From Lentimicrobiaceae bacterium (GTDB lineage: Bacteria; Bacteroidota; Bacteroidia; Bacteroidales; WCHB1-69), in NCBI GenBank assembly GCA_009787675.1, contig WQSU01000066.1, positions 1 to 9,970 on the forward strand: DNA of 9,970 bases, written 5' to 3'. The translations under genes were made by a program, and so were the position numbers. Position 1 is the stretch's first letter, and each line of letters begins with the position of its first letter. Of this stretch, positions 6,334 through 9,970 are shown piece after piece. The notes under the pieces were generated by a model. It ran no database searches and had not been told where the DNA came from. It worked only from the letters and a program-made list of their open reading frames with translations.

Positions 6334-8829
6334 ATGTATAAACAACACAAATACGCTACTTTTCTGCTTTTTGCAGTTTTTTTATCAGGCTTTTGTTTTT
6401 TAGTGCTTGAAATTAATTTGTTTCGATCTATCTCAAACCTGTTAGGCTCAACGGTTACGGCATCAACATTAGTTCTTTCGGTGTTTATGGGCGGCTACGG
6501 AATGGGGGCGCTATGGTTAGGAAAAAAGGCGGCGCACTGTTCCAATAAATTAAGATTTTTTTCTATTCTATTGATATTAATGGGATTAGGTGGGCTGTTT
6601 TCTTATTTTACAGTTAATAATCTTTTCTCTAATATTTATGAAAATTTGTATGCTTGGGGCTGCGGAAAATTATCGGCAAATCTCGCAGCATATAGTATTG
6701 TAACTCTCAGTTTGCTGATTCCCTCGTTTTTTATGGGCGGCATTTTGCCGGTAACAACGCGATTGTTATCCAATACCCGACAAGATATTGCAGTTAAAGT
6801 GGGACATGTTTACGCCTTAGACACTTTGGGCAGCGCTATCGGTGGTTTACTTGCAGGCTTTGTCCTTAATCGCTACTTTGGGCAATGCCAAACTGTTGTT
6901 TTAGCCACAGTTACATTAGTATTTGCAGGAGCTTTCTTCCTATTTAGGAAACATGAAGATGCCCCTCCGCAACCCGCAATAAATGATGAAGAAATAAAGC
7001 AAGTACACAGAAATAGCCCTATTCAAATTGCCACATTAGTAACAACATTGCTCTTCGGTTTTGTAGTTAACGGCATGCAAGTGTTACTGATCAGAATTTT
7101 TAAAATCTATTTAATCAATGCAATATATTCATTTACATTAATTACGTCATTGATAATTTTAGGTTTATTTATTGGAAGTTGGGTCTTTAAAACAATGAGC
7201 AAGAAAAAAATATTCACTACCCAAACATTAATAAAAACTGTACTTGTTACCGGCTTTTTAATTCCTTTTATTCTATTAATAATCATCAATTTACCGCAGT
7301 GGATTATGATCCCTTTGAGCACAGTTTTCAAAGGCGAAATGTTTCGTGTAATAGGTATTCCAATTTTGGCAACAATCATCACAGTACTACCGTTAGCTTT
7401 TGTGTCGGGGTTTGCCTTTCCATTAATCAATGCTTTGTATGCTAACCAGTTGAACAAAGCCAGTGAACAAATTGGGAAAGTAATGATGTTTAATACAATT
7501 GGGTCTGTTTTGGGACCGTTGGCTACCACTTTCATTTTACTCCATTTTTTTGGCATTTCTCGTTCAGTGTTAATACTTTCCGGAACTGTATTTGTCATTC
7601 TAATGTTTTTAATTTATTGGACAAAAAACAGAAAAATGAACTATTTTTTTGGATTTGCAGGAATTGTGCTGGTTGCATTTTTTATGTTCTCCCAAAAAAC
7701 ACTTTATATTCTGCCTCCTTCATATTCAACAGAAAATAAGAAAGTGGTTGCCATTCATGAAGGAATTGAGGGAACCTATGTGGTTGGAGAAGAGGTTAAA
7801 AGAAACAACAGGGTTTTGACTACACATGTTAATAACAGTGTAGTAATGGGCAGCAGTTACGATGCCATTAAAGCGGTTAAAATGGTGGGGCATTTGCCCT
7901 TTCTGCTTGGTTTAGAATGCCATAACGCTTTGGTAGTAGGTTTTGGTATTGGCGTAACCACTGCCGCCATTGGCGCTCACAATGCTGTTGAACAAATTGA
8001 TTGCGTTGAATTAATTCCGGGACTGACCAATGTTGCCCATTTTTATGAATTGATTAACAATAATATACATAAAGACCAACGGCTTCGTTTTATTGGAGAT
8101 GATGGCAGGCATTTTTTAAAGAGCGTCCACAAAAAATATGACTTGATTTCGAGCGACCCCACCCACCCTATTTTGGGCTCCGGTAATTTATATACCAAAG
8201 AATATTTTGAACTGTGTCGAAAACACTTAAACCCCAACGGAATGGTTTCTCAATATTTGCCACTCCACAAACTCAGACTTGATGATCTATTGGGAATTAT
8301 CAAAACTTTCCATGCGGTTTTTCCCAATTCCAGTTTTTGGTTGGGACATTACCACGGCATTCTGATTGGCTCGCTTGAACCGCAAAGTATCGATTTTAAA
8401 ATATGGTCTGAAAATATGGCTACAACAAACAGCGACAAACTATTTTACAACAATCCCTATCACATAGCGGCTTCGCTTATTTGGGATGCAACAGAAATTG
8501 CTCAAATAACTGAACCTTACAAAATTAATACGGACAACATGGGCTATACCGATTATTTCGCGCTTAGTAGCTTAAAAGAAGAAAATCTTTTTCAAAATCT
8601 TAAATTTATTAATGATAATCGAAATAATAGGAACCTCTTTTTTACTAATATTGAAGATACAGTTTTAATGACACGGTATTTAAAAGGGAATATTTATTTA
8701 ACGACAGGACTTTACTACAGTTTTAGAGGTAATCATCAGGAATTTAATCGATTTTTAGAGAAAGCATGTATGGTAAACCCTGAAAATGAAGAATATCCAC
8801 TTTTAATTAAGTTAAATACATATAAATAA
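6334..8829 (+). CDS. Polytopic membrane protein fused to a spermidine-synthase-like domain
   Basis: This is an 831-residue fusion. Residues 1 to about 450 contain roughly 12-13 hydrophobic helices in two related halves separated by a charged linker (about 203-230). Residues about 465-690 are a spermidine-synthase-type Rossmann domain: the nucleotide loop GFGIG (536-540), acidic Glu559 (VELIPG), Asp589/Asp590 (GDDGRHF), SDPTHP (607-612) and GNLYTKEYFEL. Asp608 is kept, but the second Asp of the usual DxxD putrescine motif is His611, so polyamine synthesis is doubtful. Related 'fused MFS/spermidine synthase' proteins are widespread and mostly uncharacterised. The C-terminal about 140 residues end in a short TPR-like helical stretch (GLYYSFRGNHQEFNRFLEKA). 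The start at ATG 6334 places the first membrane helix at residues 8-27. An in-frame TTG at 6217 lies in the terminator hairpin and is rejected. No Shine-Dalgarno sequence is visible. Confidence 0.85.
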   Translation: MYKQHKYATFLLFAVFLSGFCFLVLEINLFRSISNLLGSTVTASTLVLSVFMGGYGMGALWLGKKAAHCSNKLRFFSILLILMGLGGLFSYFTVNNLFSNIYENLYAWGCGKLSANLAAYSIVTLSLLIPSFFMGGILPVTTRLLSNTRQDIAVKVGHVYALDTLGSAIGGLLAGFVLNRYFGQCQTVVLATVTLVFAGAFFLFRKHEDAPPQPAINDEEIKQVHRNSPIQIATLVTTLLFGFVVNGMQVLLIRIFKIYLINAIYSFTLITSLIILGLFIGSWVFKTMSKKKIFTTQTLIKTVLVTGFLIPFILLIIINLPQWIMIPLSTVFKGEMFRVIGIPILATIITVLPLAFVSGFAFPLINALYANQLNKASEQIGKVMMFNTIGSVLGPLATTFILLHFFGISRSVLILSGTVFVILMFLIYWTKNRKMNYFFGFAGIVLVAFFMFSQKTLYILPPSYSTENKKVVAIHEGIEGTYVVGEEVKRNNRVLTTHVNNSVVMGSSYDAIKAVKMVGHLPFLLGLECHNALVVGFGIGVTTAAIGAHNAVEQIDCVELIPGLTNVAHFYELINNNIHKDQRLRFIGDDGRHFLKSVHKKYDLISSDPTHPILGSGNLYTKEYFELCRKHLNPNGMVSQYLPLHKLRLDDLLGIIKTFHAVFPNSSFWLGHYHGILIGSLEPQSIDFKIWSENMATTNSDKLFYNNPYHIAASLIWDATEIAQITEPYKINTDNMGYTDYFALSSLKEENLFQNLKFINDNRNNRNLFFTNIEDTVLMTRYLKGNIYLTTGLYYSFRGNHQEFNRFLEKACMVNPENEEYPLLIKLNTYK

Positions 8830-8896
8830 TAAAAAAAATGTATTATTGCAGGCTTTTTAGTATAAACCAAATTTTATTCACATAACCAAGTTTTTT

Positions 8897-9970
8897 ATGA
8901 AAAAATTATTATTTTTTGTAATTCTCTGTCTATTAATTTCGGGACAGATCTTTGCGCAAACTCGCATTAGTGTTAGCTCCGGCAAAAACCAGCTGGAATT
9001 AACTCAAAACAGCAGAGACGGCTTCTCTGTACAAAATTCAATTGCATATTTTGATATTCAATTGGAGAAAATGTTCACTCAAGGTGAATATGTTGTTTTA
9101 AATGTAGATGGCTATGGAACTTCTTTTAACATTGGAAATCCAGATCTGCATGTACTCAACCGCTTAATTGAAGTGCCTTTGGGAGCAACTGTTGAGGTGA
9201 AAATTATCAGCTATGACGAAATGGTTTTCAATTTGTCTGATTATGACATTAACAAACAGCTATTTCCGGCACAAGAATCGGTATCAAAAAGTAGTGACCC
9301 AACTACTATTGTTTTGCAAAAAAACATAACTGCTTATGAAACAGACAAATGGTTTTCCAACCCCCTTGCCCGTTTTCACGAAGAGGGTATCATGCGCGGT
9401 GTTCGCTTTGGACGTCTCGAAATCAGTCCCTTTGCTTATAACCCTGTTGCAGGTGAGTTGAAAGTGTATAACAACTTGAAAGTGGAAGTCAAGTTTCTTA
9501 AAAGCGATTTTGCAAGAACCGAAAGCGTTAAAAAACAGTATTATACCCCTGCTTTCAACGGTTTATTCTCTGGAATGCTTAATTACGATTCTAATCTTAC
9601 CCGGGAAGATTTGACTTTCAACAGTATTCCCATGCATTTTGTAATTATTTCACACAGAATGTTTGAGCAAACTTTAGCGCCCTTTATTGCATGGAAGAAA
9701 AAACAGGGCTTTCTCGTAACCCTACGTTATACCGACGAAGCTGAAGTTGGCACTACAACAACTTCCATAAAAAATTATTTGCAAGGACTTTATGCCAACG
9801 CTTCCCCAACGGCTCCTGCCCCTGCATTTATTGCATTAGTGGGAGATGTAGCCCAAGTACCCACTTATGTGGGCATGGCACCACCTAACACACCACACCC
9901 AACAGACTTATACTACACAACTTACGATGGCGCTTCTGACATTATTCCTGATGTGTTCATTGGACGTATG
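8897..9970 (+). CDS. Gingipain-family (C25) cysteine protease, N-terminal part (3' end outside window)
   Basis: The frame is open from ATG 8897 to the last base, giving 358 codons with no stop. Residues 1-20 are a signal peptide (MKKLLFFVILCLLISGQIFA, cut before QTR). Residues 21 to about 243 look like a gingipain propeptide, including WFSNPLARFHEEGIMRG, VRFGRLEISPF and YNPVAGELKVYNNLKVEVKF (each seen as a block, the last split after VYNN). The C25 catalytic domain begins near residue 244 (MHFVIISHRMFEQTLAPFIAW). It continues with YTDEAEVGTTTTSIKNYL, ALVGD (ends at Asp317), a TDLYYTTYDG segment and VFIGRM. The catalytic His and Cys of the family come later and are outside the window, so activity cannot be judged. 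The EVGTTT and TDLYY..DG features recall lysine gingipain (Kgp) more than the Rgp proteins. Sorting by T9SS is expected but the C-terminus is not visible. The 67-bp gap before it holds no clear promoter or terminator. Confidence 0.88.
   Translation, partial: MKKLLFFVILCLLISGQIFAQTRISVSSGKNQLELTQNSRDGFSVQNSIAYFDIQLEKMFTQGEYVVLNVDGYGTSFNIGNPDLHVLNRLIEVPLGATVEVKIISYDEMVFNLSDYDINKQLFPAQESVSKSSDPTTIVLQKNITAYETDKWFSNPLARFHEEGIMRGVRFGRLEISPFAYNPVAGELKVYNNLKVEVKFLKSDFARTESVKKQYYTPAFNGLFSGMLNYDSNLTREDLTFNSIPMHFVIISHRMFEQTLAPFIAWKKKQGFLVTLRYTDEAEVGTTTTSIKNYLQGLYANASPTAPAPAFIALVGDVAQVPTYVGMAPPNTPHPTDLYYTTYDGASDIIPDVFIGRM

Noticed and set aside
7107..7598. 163-codon minus-strand open frame opposite the membrane protein gene
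   Set aside because: It lies entirely inside a recognisable gene; hydrophobic stretches of the sense strand leave the antisense frame open by chance.
8825..8847. AATAATA/TATTATT inverted repeat after the membrane protein gene as a terminator
   Set aside because: The 7-bp stem is A/T only and has no T-tract directly after it; it includes the stop codon and is compatible with chance in A/T-rich DNA.

Overview
This window most likely comes from a member of the Bacteroidota, probably Bacteroidia. Four things point there: a DUF349-repeat protein, low-GC DNA with almost no Shine-Dalgarno sequences ahead of the genes, promoter-like TAnnTTTG boxes, and secreted proteases of the type IX secretion system (T9SS) kind. 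One of these ends in a clear T9SS sorting domain, and another is a gingipain-family (C25) protease. The genus cannot be named from the sequence alone.

Left part (1-1554): the 3' end of a DUF349 protein is followed 7 bp later by a small S4-domain RNA-binding protein of the Hsp15 type, probably co-transcribed. A small XRE-type helix-turn-helix regulator faces them on the minus strand. The 263-bp gap upstream of the regulator carries two identical 20-bp dyad-symmetric repeats whose centres are 53 bp apart, about five helical turns, plus promoter-like boxes pointing both ways. This looks like a regulatory region shared between the regulator and nnrD.

Middle (1555-6250): a stand-alone NAD(P)H-hydrate dehydratase (nnrD) and a 22-bp perfect palindrome come first. 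Next is a 1198-residue secreted protease with a signal peptide, propeptide, lysyl-endopeptidase-like S1 domain, Ig-like modules, a GEVED domain, two fibronectin III modules and a T9SS type A sorting domain. Directly at its stop codon lie eight tandem copies of a 7-bp unit, followed by a good Rho-independent terminator.

Right part (6334-9970): an 831-residue polytopic membrane protein is fused to a spermidine-synthase-like methyltransferase-fold domain. After it comes the first 358 codons of a gingipain-family protease that runs off the window edge. Its visible part resembles the lysine gingipain more than the arginine gingipains.

The left genes are housekeeping: RNA and ribosome handling and repair of damaged nicotinamide nucleotides. 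The right half is an export and proteolysis neighbourhood with two unrelated secreted proteases, both plausibly cutting after basic residues. I see no tRNA, rRNA, CRISPR array, insertion sequence or phage genes. I did not find a clearly new multi-gene system. The twin-repeat regulatory region and the paired secreted proteases are the most interesting signals.
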